A DNA stretch of 64,000 nucleotides, taken from contig NZ_JABXYX010000016.1 in the NCBI RefSeq assembly GCF_017982655.1, forward strand, positions 1 through 64,000. The letters run 5' to 3'. This stretch comes from Brasilonema sp. CT11. Its GTDB lineage: Bacteria; Cyanobacteriota; Cyanobacteriia; Cyanobacteriales; Nostocaceae. Both the position numbers and the translations under genes were made by a program. Of this stretch, positions 10,101 through 18,513 are shown piece after piece; the first letter of the stretch is position 1; each line of letters begins with the position of its first letter. Under the pieces are notes generated by a model. That model had not been told where the DNA came from. It did no database searches and worked only from the letters and a program-made list of their open reading frames with translations.

Positions 10101-10757
10101 AGCCTGAATTCAGGCGACTTAATCTTGCGCCGTAACAGCAACATCACCACCAACGCCAGAGGAACAGCAACGGGAGGCAACATTACCATCAACACTGGTA
10201 ACTTGGTAGCTTTGGAAAATAGCAAAATTACTGCCAATGCCCAACAAGGTTATGGAGGCAATATCTTCATCACAACCACCGGCGGCAGATTTCTTTCCCC
10301 AGACAGCGTCATTTCTGCCACTTCTGAAGCTGGTTCGCAGTTCAATGGCATTGTGCAATTTAACACACAGCCAAATGACCCCACCCGTGGATTATTTGAA
10401 TTATCAGAAACTGTCATCGACCCTGCAGAGCAGATTGCCCAAAATCCCTGTAACAAAGGTTTTGGTAGCACGTTTACCATCACCGGACGTGGCGGACTTC
10501 CAACTGATCCCAATAAAATTATCAGTAGTGACAATGTGCGCGTTGATTTAATTCAGCCTGTAACCAGGACAGTGAATTCAACAAGTACAACTTATAAGCA
10601 GCCATCTCAAAAACCACCTCTCAAAAAGATAGTACCCGCTCAAGGTTGGATATATAACGACAAAGGTGAGGTGGTGCTGGTAGCTTATGATCCTACCAAG
10701 GTTGGTGTACAACGGGAACAGCCTGCACCTAATAGTAGTTGTGCTGCAGTGAGATAG
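7110..10757 (+). CDS. Filamentous haemagglutinin-type exoprotein (TpsA), longer paralogue
   Basis: Secreted exoprotein of 1215 residues. The N-terminus is strongly basic (KKSKRSRSLRK) followed by a hydrophobic signal segment ending near VKA-QQ. The TPS domain is almost the same as in the upstream gene (NLFHSFKEFSVPTGG, NLFLLNPAGIIFGPNA). The core contains about four to five tandem 65-residue units (DNA period exactly 195 bp, 8.8-9.8 kb) with the core GSVKINATDTISFSGVD, then NIELQARSVSI and DGA-L-TSTFGKG, which form a predicted beta-helix. The C-terminal blocks GFGSTFTITGRGG and PAQGWIYNDKGEVVLVAYDP match the paralogue. Gene duplication plus unit expansion explains the longer length. Secretion is inferred; the TpsB partner is not in the window. 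Confidence 0.9.
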   Translation: MKKSKRSRSLRKLYSLIFLTLPLSTIGILTCINTVKAQQVTSDGTVSTTVITTPDGKNFDINDGTRRGGNLFHSFKEFSVPTGGSANFNNAADVLNIIGRVTGGSVSNIDGLIRTLGKANLFLLNPAGIIFGPNARLNIGGSFLGSTANSFLFDNNFEFSATNPQAPPLLTINVPIGLRFRDNPQNIINQSRAVDTSGNPVGGLDVSSGKTLTLVGGNVNLDGGILLAPGGRIELGGLSTARTVGLSGDGSLSFPVGVQRGDVLLTNGAIVGVFAGGGGNIAVNARNLDLLGGSQILAGIFPGLGTPGAQAGDIKIDATDRVRIQATANSPGGIFNFTGNFLSTNSSNITEPGNAGNIVINTGTLEGNGYILIGSSTNGEGNAGRVSITAKDKVSLTGESANSLAYVGGSVGSLSTGNGADVLIDTPSLSLFNAAISTGTLGQGNAGNIQLKASESISLGGASQLGAKTFGRGNAGNIVIDAPNAAVSFDGTNTEVSTAVREASIGKGGDITIKARNLSATNGASLFTNTYGRAEAGRLANAGNIQINVLEDVSFKEGSKLRSSTYGQGNAGNVSVSAGGKISFDGKTGNFITGIFSIVGTPAEGNAGNIELRGRLVEITNGAELRASTSGKGNAGSVKINATDTISFSGVDENGISRGIFSSVNSGAQGKGGNIELQARSVSIADGAELATSTFGKGDAGSVKINATDTISFAGVDNNGTSRGISSNVESGAEGNAGNIELQARSVSVTDGAQLSVNTFGKGDAGSVKINVTDTISFSGTDNNGYPSGIFSRVRSRAEGKGGNIELQARSISIADGALLSTSTFGKGDAGSVKINATDSVSVISTNNNTAASVISSIVNSGAVGNGGEINITAGSFELTNGSQLNTFLSGASETTPAGIGNAGNVKLDIRNGVTITGVNNDGSLSGIFSDVESGAGGNAGGIDINARSLSVNDGGIFTTNFGNGAAGNIKVTTAKDIRLDNKAFIEANTNGGQGNISLNSGDLILRRNSNITTNARGTATGGNITINTGNLVALENSKITANAQQGYGGNIFITTTGGRFLSPDSVISATSEAGSQFNGIVQFNTQPNDPTRGLFELSETVIDPAEQIAQNPCNKGFGSTFTITGRGGLPTDPNKIISSDNVRVDLIQPVTRTVNSTSTTYKQPSQKPPLKKIVPAQGWIYNDKGEVVLVAYDPTKVGVQREQPAPNSSCAAVR
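8810..9785 (+). repeat. 195-bp tandem repeats within the second exoprotein gene
   Basis: The string gtgaagatt or gtaaagatt recurs at 9021, 9216, 9411 and 9606, exactly 195 bp apart, and a weaker earlier unit begins near 8820. Each unit encodes 65 residues, so expansion or contraction keeps the frame. Confidence 0.85.
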
Positions 10758-10860
10758 ATATGTGGGGTGGCTAAGCCTCATAAAAGATATCAATCGGGAA
10801 AATACAACAGAAATTAAAATAAGCTTAGCCCCCAAGACACTTCTTAGCGCCAGAACCAAG

Positions 10861-11178
10861 ATGACAGAAATAATTAGTCAATTACCTATTGAAATCCCCA
10901 AAGATAAAATTGCCGAACTTGCACAGCATTATCATATCCGTAAGCTTTCCCTGTTTGGTTCCATCCTGCGGCATGACTTCCGCCCTGACAGTGACATTGA
11001 CATTTTGGTTGAGTTTGAACCTGGATACACCCCTGGTTTTGCGTTCATCGATATTCAGGATGAATTATCCCAGCTTTTGGGGCGATCAGTTGATCTGAAC
11101 ACACCTCAAGATATTAGCCGTTACTTCCGAGATCAGGTACTAACAGAAGCCCAAGTGCAGTATGTCAAAAACGGATGA
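10861..11178 (+). CDS. mntA: MntA-type minimal nucleotidyltransferase antitoxin
   Basis: Small nucleotidyltransferase of 105 residues with the GSX10DXD catalytic motif (GSILRHDFRPDSDIDIL). In characterised MntA-HepT pairs the enzyme AMPylates the tyrosine of the HepT toxin's RX4HXY motif and so silences its RNase activity. I start at ATG 10861 (MTEIISQLP), which fits the length of the family; an upstream in-frame start near 10762 would add an unlikely basic segment. Its end overlaps the toxin gene by 17 bp, the usual order and coupling for this system. It starts 103 bp after the exoprotein stop on the same strand. Confidence 0.9.
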   Translation: MTEIISQLPIEIPKDKIAELAQHYHIRKLSLFGSILRHDFRPDSDIDILVEFEPGYTPGFAFIDIQDELSQLLGRSVDLNTPQDISRYFRDQVLTEAQVQYVKNG

Positions 11179-11515
11179 GGTACGTTTGCGTCATATGCTG
11201 GATGCGGCAAATCAGGCAATTGTATTCACTCAAGGATGTAGTCGCGCTGACTTGGATACCAACGTTATGCTGGCACTGGCGGTTGTGCGGTTGATCGAGA
11301 TTTTGGGTGAAGCAGCCAAAAACGTTTCTTGGGTAACCAAAGACAGCACGCCGGAAATCCCCTGGCGACAAATTGCCGGAACGCGGGATCGGTTGAGTCA
11401 TGCCTACTTTGATGTCAACCTTGACATCATTTGGGATATTGTGACTCGCGATTTGCCGCTACTAGTTGACAAATTGCAGGAAATTCTTTCATCCAATGGG
11501 GGAGATAATTTGTGA
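11162..11515 (+). CDS. hepT: HepT-type HEPN ribonuclease toxin
   Basis: HEPN-fold protein of 117 residues (DUF86/HepT family). The catalytic RX4HXY motif is intact in RDRLSHAYF: the Arg and His form the RNase site and the Tyr is the residue modified by MntA. The flanking helices are typical (NVMLALAVVRLIEILGEAAKNV and LPLLVDKLQEIL). The ATG lies inside the 3' end of the antitoxin gene, so translation is probably coupled. All expected catalytic residues are present, so the pair looks functional. The cellular RNA target cannot be deduced; in related systems tRNA is cut. Confidence 0.9.
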   Translation: MSKTDEVRLRHMLDAANQAIVFTQGCSRADLDTNVMLALAVVRLIEILGEAAKNVSWVTKDSTPEIPWRQIAGTRDRLSHAYFDVNLDIIWDIVTRDLPLLVDKLQEILSSNGGDNL

Positions 11516-11550
11516 GTGTCCACAGTTCCCTATCTCCCCATCCTCTTGAT

Positions 11551-11608
11551 TAACAGTTAACAGTTATCAGTTATCAGTTTTCACTGTTCACTGTTCACTG
11601 TTCACTGA
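11551..11608. repeat. Heptanucleotide short tandem repeats
   Basis: Two runs of degenerate 7-mers: 'cagttaacagttatcagttat', then about four copies of TTCACTG. They fill the spacer between the convergent hepT and ppsA genes. Such STRRs are typical of heterocystous cyanobacteria. Confidence 0.7.
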
Positions 11609-11613
11609 TTCGA

Positions 11614-14085
11614 TCACGATCGCTGTTCGACTTTAGCCACCTCCACCATAGTCTTCAAAACCGAATCCGGATTGAGACTCATAGAGTCGATTCCCTGTTC
11701 AACTAAGAACTGGGCAAATTCTGGGTAATCGCTGGGTGCTTGTCCACAAATACCGATTTTACGATTGTGCTTTTTGGCGGCGGCGATCGCCAACTTCACC
11801 ATCCGCTTAACACTCTCACTGCGTTCATCAAATAACCGCGCCACTAACCCGGAATCTCTATCTAACCCAAGTGTCAATTGAGTTAAGTCATTAGAACCAA
11901 TTGAGAACCCGTCAAAAACTTCAGCAAACTCATCAGCCAGCATGACGTTGCTGGGTAACTCGCACATCACATAAACTTGCAAGTCATTCACACCCTGCTG
12001 CAAACCATTTTTTGCCATTTCTGCCAAAACGAGACGCCCTTCATCGGGAGTGCGACAAAACGGAATCATTACGATCACATTTGTCAACCCCATTTCATCC
12101 CTGACTCGCTTAAGCGCTTGACATTCTAAAGCAAAAGCTTCTTTGTAACCTTGATCATAGTAACGCGCTGCGCCTCGCCAGCCCAGCATCGGATTTTCTT
12201 CTTCAGGTTCAAACTGTCTACCACCCAACAAGTTCGCGTACTCGTTACTCTTGAAATCGGACATCCTGACGATAACTGGTTTGGGATAAAACGCAGCAGC
12301 AATTCTACCAATACCTTGAGCTAATTTTTCAACAAAATACTGGGGTTTGTCGTCATAAAGTGCAGTGATTTCAGAAATTTTAGCTTTGACATATTGATCA
12401 TTTATTTCCTCATGATGAATCAGTGCCATTGGATGAGTTTGGATATGATTGGCGATGATAAACTCTGTCCTAGCCAAACCAACCCCGTCATTGGGAATTG
12501 CAGACAAGCCAAATGCTTCTGAAGGGTTACCCACATTCATCAGAATCTGGGTACGGGTACGTGGTAAGTCTTCCAGTGGAACTTCTTCGACTTCAAAGGG
12601 CAATAACCCTGCATAAACTCGTCCTTCTTCCCCTTCTGCGCAAGAAATCGTGATTTCTTGACCATTTTTCAGAATTTTTGTCGCGTTACCACATCCCACA
12701 ATTGCAGGTACACCCAATTCTCGCGCAATAATCGCCGCATGACAGGTGCGTCCACCTTGGTTGGTGATAATCGCACTTGCTCTTTTCATTATCGGTTCCC
12801 AGTCGGGATCGGTTCTATCTGTGACTAAGATTTCCCCTGCTTGGAACTGTTCAATTCTATGCACATCTGTAATAAGGTGCGCTTTACCTTGACTGATGGC
12901 TTCCCCAATCGCACGTCCGGTGAGTAGAAGATCGGGGGATGAGGAAGATTTTGCTTTCTCATCTGCCTCATCTGTCTTTAAGAAGCGGTAAGTCCGCAAC
13001 ACATTCTCCGTCTTCTGAGACTGCACAGTTTCCGGACGGGCTTGCACAACAAACAATTCGTTGGTAATACCATCTTTCGCCCATTCGATGTCCATTGGGG
13101 TGTAAGTGTCGTTGACTGTAGAATAATGCTCTTCAATCAAACACGCCCAACGAGCTAGTAGTAAAATCTCATCATCAGTCAGAGCGAATTTGCCTCTTTC
13201 ACTTTCAGGAACTAAAACGTTTTTCGTAAATTTCGAGCCGTCATCATAAATCATTCTTAATTCTTTACTACCCAATCTTTTATCGACAATTGGGCGAAAA
13301 TTTTCTTTAAGAGTTGGTTTAAATACGTAGTATTCGTCTGGGTTGACGGAACCTTGGACAATGTTTTCTCCTAAACCGTATGCCGCGCTAATCAGTGCAG
13401 CATCCTTGAAACCTGTTTCTGTTTCAATGGAGAACATGACTCCAGAAGATGCTAAATCGGAACGTACCATTTTTTGCACGCCAACAGCGAGGGCTACGCT
13501 GAAGTGGTCAAATCCCTTCGTGTGGCGGTAGGAAATTGCCCTGTCTGTAAATATGGAAGCAAAGCATTTGTGACAAGCGCCCAAAACTCCTTCTATACCA
13601 GTCACGTTGAGGTAGCTTTCTTGCTGTCCGGCAAAACTGGCGTCGGGGAGGTCTTCTGCGGTAGCACTTGAGCGCACTGCTACGTCTGTGTCTGGGTTAT
13701 ATCGCTCACACAAAGTTTGGTATCCTTTAACAATCGCTTCCCTTAGCTCTTTTGGAAAGGGTGTGTGCAACAGGAGCGATCGCGCTTTTTTCCCACGTTC
13801 TCGTAAATTTTTTACATCTTCTACATCCAAGTCAGAAAACAGTTTGCGCAGTTTTTCTTCTAGCCCAGCACCTTCAAGAAAATAGCGATAAGCGTAAGCT
13901 GTAGTCGCAAACCCAATCGGAACATTAATACCTTTTGGTGTCAATTGTTGAATCATCTCACCTAAAGATGCATTCTTCCCACCAACTATCGGTATGTCGG
14001 TAATGCCCACCTCATCAAACCACAGGACGAGCGATCGCTCTTTGGAGGATGAGTGCAATAAAGTCTCTTTTGCTACTGTATCCAT
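11614..14085 (-). CDS. ppsA: Phosphoenolpyruvate synthase
   Basis: PEP synthase (pyruvate, water dikinase) of 823 residues, converting pyruvate, ATP and water to PEP, AMP and phosphate. Domain order is usual: N-terminal ATP-binding domain (DEVGITDIPIVGGKNASLGEM, and VRSSATAEDLPDASFAGQQ near residues 140-160), the swivelling phosphohistidine domain with GGRTCHAAIIAREL (His near residue 450), and the C-terminal PEP-binding barrel with MCELPSNV, SIGSNDLTQLTLG and ICGQAPSDYPEF. A good ribosome binding site (AGGAGG) is just upstream of the ATG. It stands alone, convergent with hepT. Full length, no defects seen. Confidence 0.96.
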   Translation of the reverse strand: MDTVAKETLLHSSSKERSLVLWFDEVGITDIPIVGGKNASLGEMIQQLTPKGINVPIGFATTAYAYRYFLEGAGLEEKLRKLFSDLDVEDVKNLRERGKKARSLLLHTPFPKELREAIVKGYQTLCERYNPDTDVAVRSSATAEDLPDASFAGQQESYLNVTGIEGVLGACHKCFASIFTDRAISYRHTKGFDHFSVALAVGVQKMVRSDLASSGVMFSIETETGFKDAALISAAYGLGENIVQGSVNPDEYYVFKPTLKENFRPIVDKRLGSKELRMIYDDGSKFTKNVLVPESERGKFALTDDEILLLARWACLIEEHYSTVNDTYTPMDIEWAKDGITNELFVVQARPETVQSQKTENVLRTYRFLKTDEADEKAKSSSSPDLLLTGRAIGEAISQGKAHLITDVHRIEQFQAGEILVTDRTDPDWEPIMKRASAIITNQGGRTCHAAIIARELGVPAIVGCGNATKILKNGQEITISCAEGEEGRVYAGLLPFEVEEVPLEDLPRTRTQILMNVGNPSEAFGLSAIPNDGVGLARTEFIIANHIQTHPMALIHHEEINDQYVKAKISEITALYDDKPQYFVEKLAQGIGRIAAAFYPKPVIVRMSDFKSNEYANLLGGRQFEPEEENPMLGWRGAARYYDQGYKEAFALECQALKRVRDEMGLTNVIVMIPFCRTPDEGRLVLAEMAKNGLQQGVNDLQVYVMCELPSNVMLADEFAEVFDGFSIGSNDLTQLTLGLDRDSGLVARLFDERSESVKRMVKLAIAAAKKHNRKIGICGQAPSDYPEFAQFLVEQGIDSMSLNPDSVLKTMVEVAKVEQRS

Positions 14086-14611
14086 CTGTATTGACCTCCT
14101 GATTTTGATGCCCTGATTGTTCGACGACGATTGCTTGCCTCTACGTAAGGTATATCACATTCAATCCTAGACGATTTTATAGTTTCTTTAGATTTTGCAA
14201 AAGAGATTTGCGTTTATATCTATCACCTAACGCAATTAAGATGTGGTGGAAGTTCGCAGAGGCGATCAAGTCCGCAGAGCAGTAACTTGATATAAGATAA
14301 GAATGCGTTTTACTCGCTTTAGTTCGTCAACTCAAAATTGACGGGTTGAGGCTGACACGGGGACACGGTCAGACAAGGACGCAGAGAATTTTAACTCAGC
14401 AGGCGTTGCCTTAACAGACTACTAGAAGAGTAAAAATAGAAATTTTGCACAGGTTAAATCCAGATTGGCGGTTGAGATATAGTGGTTCTAATTTAGGGTT
14501 TGAGTATAGCTCACAAAAAACCTTTTTGTGAAAATAGAACAACAGGAGACTCACTGATTGCTAAACTACCCATTGATACTAAATTTGTGTTATCACTAGC
14601 GAACCATTTTT
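14086..14611. other. Divergent promoter region, no gene
   Basis: About 530 bp between ppsA (minus) and the TerB-like gene (plus). It must carry both promoters. No conserved RNA or clear operator is visible. An open frame from 14500 overlaps the next gene and has no family features. Confidence 0.5.
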
Positions 14612-14624
14612 GGAAGGAGCAGTC

Positions 14625-15677
14625 GTGGGTAAATACGACAAGTTTTTTAACTCAAAAAAAACATTACAAGAATCAATCAGTCCAGAAGAAGCAGTTGCGG
14701 CGATCGCGGTTGTCACAGCTGCTGCTGACTCTTCATTAGAAGAACTGGATCCAGATCTTTTGGCGGATATCCTCTGGGGACTGGAGATTTTTGAAGAATA
14801 CTCAGATGATGAATTGTTAGAAACGCTAGATAAAGTCGTAGCCATTGCAGAAGAAGCTCAAATAGGAGCACTATTTAACAGTGCAAAAAATTCTCTGACA
14901 GGCGAGTTAGTATTGGATGCTTATGCTGCGGGAGTCAGCGTACTTGTAGACGAAGAGGAACTGCGTATACCCAAAGGAAAAACGACTTTGCTCAAAAAGC
15001 TCCAAGAAGCTTTGGGAATTAACGATAAAGATGCGAAAGAAGTGATAGAGGAGGTGATCGCCGCCTTTGAAGAGACAGAAGATGAAGACTTGCTAGAAGA
15101 CGAGGATGAGACAGGATTTGAGGAAGACTTAAACCCAAACGTGTATGAGTCACCCTCAGGTAATTTTATCGTTCTAATTCCTGTACATTCTCAACAAGGT
15201 GGTAGAGTTGAAACTCAAGAAAGCTCAGTTAGCTTTTCTGATGATTCTGGCAGATTGTTGAGAATCGATTACTTTCCTATCTCCTCAAAACAGACTGAGG
15301 AAATGGATTCTGTGGGACACCAAGAATATCTGCGTTCATTTCTCCTCAGTAAGTATGTGCCTCAAACAATTGTTGCTAATTTACCAAATGCTCAGGTTAA
15401 GCATACTGAATATCTGGAAGACATATTAGAAGGGGCTTACTTCGTATTAGTTGATATGCCCCAAGGTTCAACAGTTACTAAAACAGGAAATAACGGTACT
15501 GCAACTAAGTTGAATGCATACCGTGGTGTTCTAGCATTTAGCTATGGTGATCTTTTGTATATCGTCAGCACTCAGCACAGCTTTTTTGACAAAGAAAAAC
15601 CAAATTCTTTTGAACAAGAAGCTGAGGATATCAAGCAGAATGTTTTAAGTTTCGTTGATACTATTGAGTTTCTTTAG
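14625..15677 (+). CDS. Acidic TerB-like protein of unknown function
   Basis: Protein of 350 residues in two parts. The N-terminal 170 residues are helical and very acidic; the stretch VLDAYAAGVSVLVDEEELRIPKGK followed by LLKKLQEALGI resembles TerB/DjlA-type metal-binding helical domains (inference). An acidic linker (EDEDLLEDEDETGFEEDL) leads to a C-terminal alpha/beta domain (residues about 175-350) beginning ESPSGNFIVLIPVHSQQGGRVE that I do not recognise. I start at GTG 14625, five bases after a strong GGAAGGAG site (14612-14619), rather than at the TTG at 14610, which lies within that site. No signal peptide. Monocistronic; its 3' end faces the recG operon. Confidence 0.75.
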   Translation: MGKYDKFFNSKKTLQESISPEEAVAAIAVVTAAADSSLEELDPDLLADILWGLEIFEEYSDDELLETLDKVVAIAEEAQIGALFNSAKNSLTGELVLDAYAAGVSVLVDEEELRIPKGKTTLLKKLQEALGINDKDAKEVIEEVIAAFEETEDEDLLEDEDETGFEEDLNPNVYESPSGNFIVLIPVHSQQGGRVETQESSVSFSDDSGRLLRIDYFPISSKQTEEMDSVGHQEYLRSFLLSKYVPQTIVANLPNAQVKHTEYLEDILEGAYFVLVDMPQGSTVTKTGNNGTATKLNAYRGVLAFSYGDLLYIVSTQHSFFDKEKPNSFEQEAEDIKQNVLSFVDTIEFL

Positions 15678-15757
15678 GGTTAACAAACTTTTACCAATTT
15701 TCACTATGGGGGTAGACGCGTGATGCTTTGTTATAAAACATCGCACCTGTTCTACCC

Positions 15758-15991
15758 CTATTGTTTATTCAGCCAAGCATTTAAATCTTCTGCATTGGAG
15801 AAATCTAACAACGCCTCAGCTAAATCAGCTTCATACTGCTCACCCGCAGTGATATCAGTAAAAATCTCCTTGTCCAAAAATTCTAAACAATCAGATTCTA
15901 AATAAGCAATAACTTCGGGAAAAAATAGCTCTAAAAACTCCACAAAAAATGTAGTCAGCAGTTCCTTAGACAAGCGATCATGGTCAATCAT
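15758..15991 (-). pseudogene. Collapsed Rpn/DUF4351-type nuclease remnant
   Basis: An open frame of 77 residues. Residues 1-53 (MIDHDRLSKELLTTFFVEFL and EFLDKEIFTDITAGEQYEADL) match, from memory, the N-terminus of cyanobacterial Rpn-family PD-(D/E)XK nucleases (putative transposases of about 250-330 residues). Residues 54-77 (AEALLDFSNAEDLNAWL) match the C-terminal DUF4351 tail. The catalytic middle is missing, so the gene looks like an in-frame internal deletion joining the two ends. Its ATG overlaps the recG stop as ATGA (15988-15991), so it may still be translated by coupling. Possibly a non-catalytic small protein; most likely a relic. Confidence 0.65.
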
Positions 15992-18513
15992 GTCAAAATC
16001 GCTCCACCCATTAACCGCTCATACCGATACTTCAACTCTTCCTTCATCAAATACCAACGCTCTAAAGTGACATCTATCTCTATGACCTTTTCTGCTGCTT
16101 GTCGTGCCAAAATTAACACTTCTTCATCTTCCACTAAACTCGCTAATGTAAAATCTGGTATACCTGATTGACGAGTCCCCAAAACTTGCCCAGGACCACG
16201 AAAGCGCATATCCATTTCCGAAATAAAAAAGCCATCCTGAGATTGTTCCAAAACCCTCAGCCGTTGCTGTGCATCTGAACTTTTGGAACTACTCAGTAAA
16301 AGACAATAGGACTTAGCTGCACCTCGACCAACACGTCCCCGCAGTTGGTGCAACTGAGATAAGCCAAATCGCTCTGCATTTTCAATGAGCATCACGGTTG
16401 CATTCGGCACGTCTACACCGACTTCTACAACAGTCGTAGAAACCAAAATTTGAGTTTTGTTATCGCGGAATTTCGTAATCGCTTCGTCCTTTTCGGTCGA
16501 ACTCATACGACCATGAAGCAGCCCCACCTGAAACTCTGGAAAAATGCTTTCCTGTAACTTTTTATGCTCTTCCACAGCCGATCGCAAATCCAATTTTTCT
16601 GATTCTTCCACCAACGGCAAAACCACATAAGTTTGTCGTCCTTGGGCAATTTCCCGGCGGATAAGATCATAAGCATGACTACGTTGCTGATTCACGAGCA
16701 CACTTGTCTGAATTTTTTGCCTTCCTGGTGGTAACTCATCAATCTGACTCACATCCAAATCCCCGTGTATTGTCAGCGCCAAAGTTCGAGGAATAGGAGT
16801 TGCTGTCATAGTTAATACATGGGGTTGCTCGCCTTTTTGTTGCAAACGCGCCCGTTGTTCCACCCCAAAACGGTGTTGCTCATCTATCACAACTAAACCC
16901 AATCGCATAAAGTTGACAGAGTCTTGAATTAAGGCATGAGTTCCCACTAAAAGCGGCAATTCACCCGTTTCTAACTGAGCGTGAATTTGTCGTCTTTTGG
17001 CTATTTTTGTAGATCCTGTCAGTAATTCCACGGGTAAATGCAGGAGGTTAAACCAACTCACTAACTTGCGATAATGCTGTTCTGCCAAAACCTCTGTGGG
17101 AGCCATCAGTGCTGCTTGATACCCAGATTGAAGAGCAGCAAGGATAGCAACTACAGCAACAACAGTTTTACCAGAACCCACATCCCCTTGCACCAAACGA
17201 TTCATTGGTACTGATTTTTCCAAGTCATTGAGAATTTCGTTAATCACTCGTTGCTGTGCGTTAGTCAGTTTAAACGGCAGTATCTCGGAGAATTTTTCAA
17301 GTAATTGACCTTTTGGGGCAAGAATCGCACTGGTTTGAGTTTCCTTGGCTTTCTGCTGACGTTGGAGTAATCCAAGTTGCAGGTAGAAAAATTCATCAAA
17401 GACAAGGCGGCGACGGGCGGCTTGGAGACTAGCGCTGTCTGGGGGAAAGTGTATATTATTAATAGCTTCCTTTAATTCCATCAAATTATACTTATCTCGC
17501 AGACCGCTAGGCAGTGCATCTTTGAGATGGACAGTGGCAGGTAAAGCAGCAATCACTGCCTGTCGTACCAAATCTGCCCCCACTCCCTCTGTCAGCGGAT
17601 AAACAGGTACTATCCTACCAATTATTAAAGATTCAATTGTATCTCCAGCATGTCCCAAAACCTCCAGTTCTGGGTCTTCCAACGTTAGACCGTATTTACT
17701 TTCTTTTACCAACCCGCATGCCGCCACAATACTACCATTCGGGTAGCGACGCTTCAAACTTTCTTGCCAAGCACGACTGCTATAGCGTGTACCAGCAAAA
17801 AATCGGCTAATTTTGAGTTGAGCTGTCTGATCACGTAGCAGGACTTCAAAAATCGTCAATTTCTTATTATTGGGACTCGTAAAGCAGTTACAGCGCTTCA
17901 GTGTTGCCACTATTGTCACCGTCTCCCCTGCCACCAAGTCTTGAATATTCACCTGGCGAGCATAGTCAATATGGTCACGGGGATAATAGTAAAGTAAGTC
18001 ACGCACGCTGTATAAACCAAGACGTGCTAAATTAGCAGCTTTTCTACTACCTATTTCTGCTAAATCACTCAACTTTTGGTCTAGATTGGGGGCAAGTCTG
18101 CGACTTACCTCAGCAACAATTTGAGATTTTGGTAGTGAGGAATAGGGACGAGAATTCTCTTTTGCTCCTCTGCTGCCCTCCTCTGGTGCTCCCGTTCGCG
18201 CAGCGTCTCCGAAGGACTCAGCTTCCCCTCCCCCTTCAACTACTTGCTGAACTTGGTACAAATACCTACGAGTCTCTGCGACTAAGTGTTGTCTATCTTC
18301 CAGTTGCAGATTGGGATAATCAGCAAATTCAGCTGCCAATTGTTGCCAGCGACGACGTTCAATACCAGGTAAGCCTTGGGGGAATTTGCCAAAAGTTAGG
18401 GTGATAAACTCACTGAAGCGGTATTGTTTGCCCAGCAGATCAGTAAAGCCTTTTTCTGCTTCTATTGCCAAAGCTTTCTGTAATCGTATCCAATCTGGTT
18501 TGTCATTAGTCAT
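15988..18513 (-). CDS. recG: ATP-dependent DNA helicase RecG
   Basis: Branch-migrating superfamily 2 helicase of 841 residues acting on stalled forks and recombination intermediates. Visible are the wedge OB-domain (residues about 170-330), Walker A in MNRLVQGDVGSGKTVVAV, Walker B DEQH in VVIDEQHRFG, TMTATPIPRTLAL (motif III), and motif VI in QLHQLRGRVGRG. It is longer than E. coli RecG (693 residues) because of an N-terminal extension of roughly 130 residues, as in other cyanobacterial RecG proteins. Its stop overlaps the start of the downstream Rpn remnant. Upstream lie heptamer repeats and a GC-rich palindromic module. Confidence 0.96.
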   Translation of the reverse strand: MTNDKPDWIRLQKALAIEAEKGFTDLLGKQYRFSEFITLTFGKFPQGLPGIERRRWQQLAAEFADYPNLQLEDRQHLVAETRRYLYQVQQVVEGGGEAESFGDAARTGAPEEGSRGAKENSRPYSSLPKSQIVAEVSRRLAPNLDQKLSDLAEIGSRKAANLARLGLYSVRDLLYYYPRDHIDYARQVNIQDLVAGETVTIVATLKRCNCFTSPNNKKLTIFEVLLRDQTAQLKISRFFAGTRYSSRAWQESLKRRYPNGSIVAACGLVKESKYGLTLEDPELEVLGHAGDTIESLIIGRIVPVYPLTEGVGADLVRQAVIAALPATVHLKDALPSGLRDKYNLMELKEAINNIHFPPDSASLQAARRRLVFDEFFYLQLGLLQRQQKAKETQTSAILAPKGQLLEKFSEILPFKLTNAQQRVINEILNDLEKSVPMNRLVQGDVGSGKTVVAVVAILAALQSGYQAALMAPTEVLAEQHYRKLVSWFNLLHLPVELLTGSTKIAKRRQIHAQLETGELPLLVGTHALIQDSVNFMRLGLVVIDEQHRFGVEQRARLQQKGEQPHVLTMTATPIPRTLALTIHGDLDVSQIDELPPGRQKIQTSVLVNQQRSHAYDLIRREIAQGRQTYVVLPLVEESEKLDLRSAVEEHKKLQESIFPEFQVGLLHGRMSSTEKDEAITKFRDNKTQILVSTTVVEVGVDVPNATVMLIENAERFGLSQLHQLRGRVGRGAAKSYCLLLSSSKSSDAQQRLRVLEQSQDGFFISEMDMRFRGPGQVLGTRQSGIPDFTLASLVEDEEVLILARQAAEKVIEIDVTLERWYLMKEELKYRYERLMGGAILT

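Noticed and set aside
7325-10534. Long minus-strand open frames (up to 159 codons) inside the second exoprotein gene
   Set aside because: Repeated near-identical shadow peptides that follow the 195-bp coding repeats; composition is not protein-like.
14500-14739. 79-codon plus-strand frame overlapping the TerB-like gene
   Set aside because: Out of frame with the better-supported gene start at 14625 and without a ribosome binding site.
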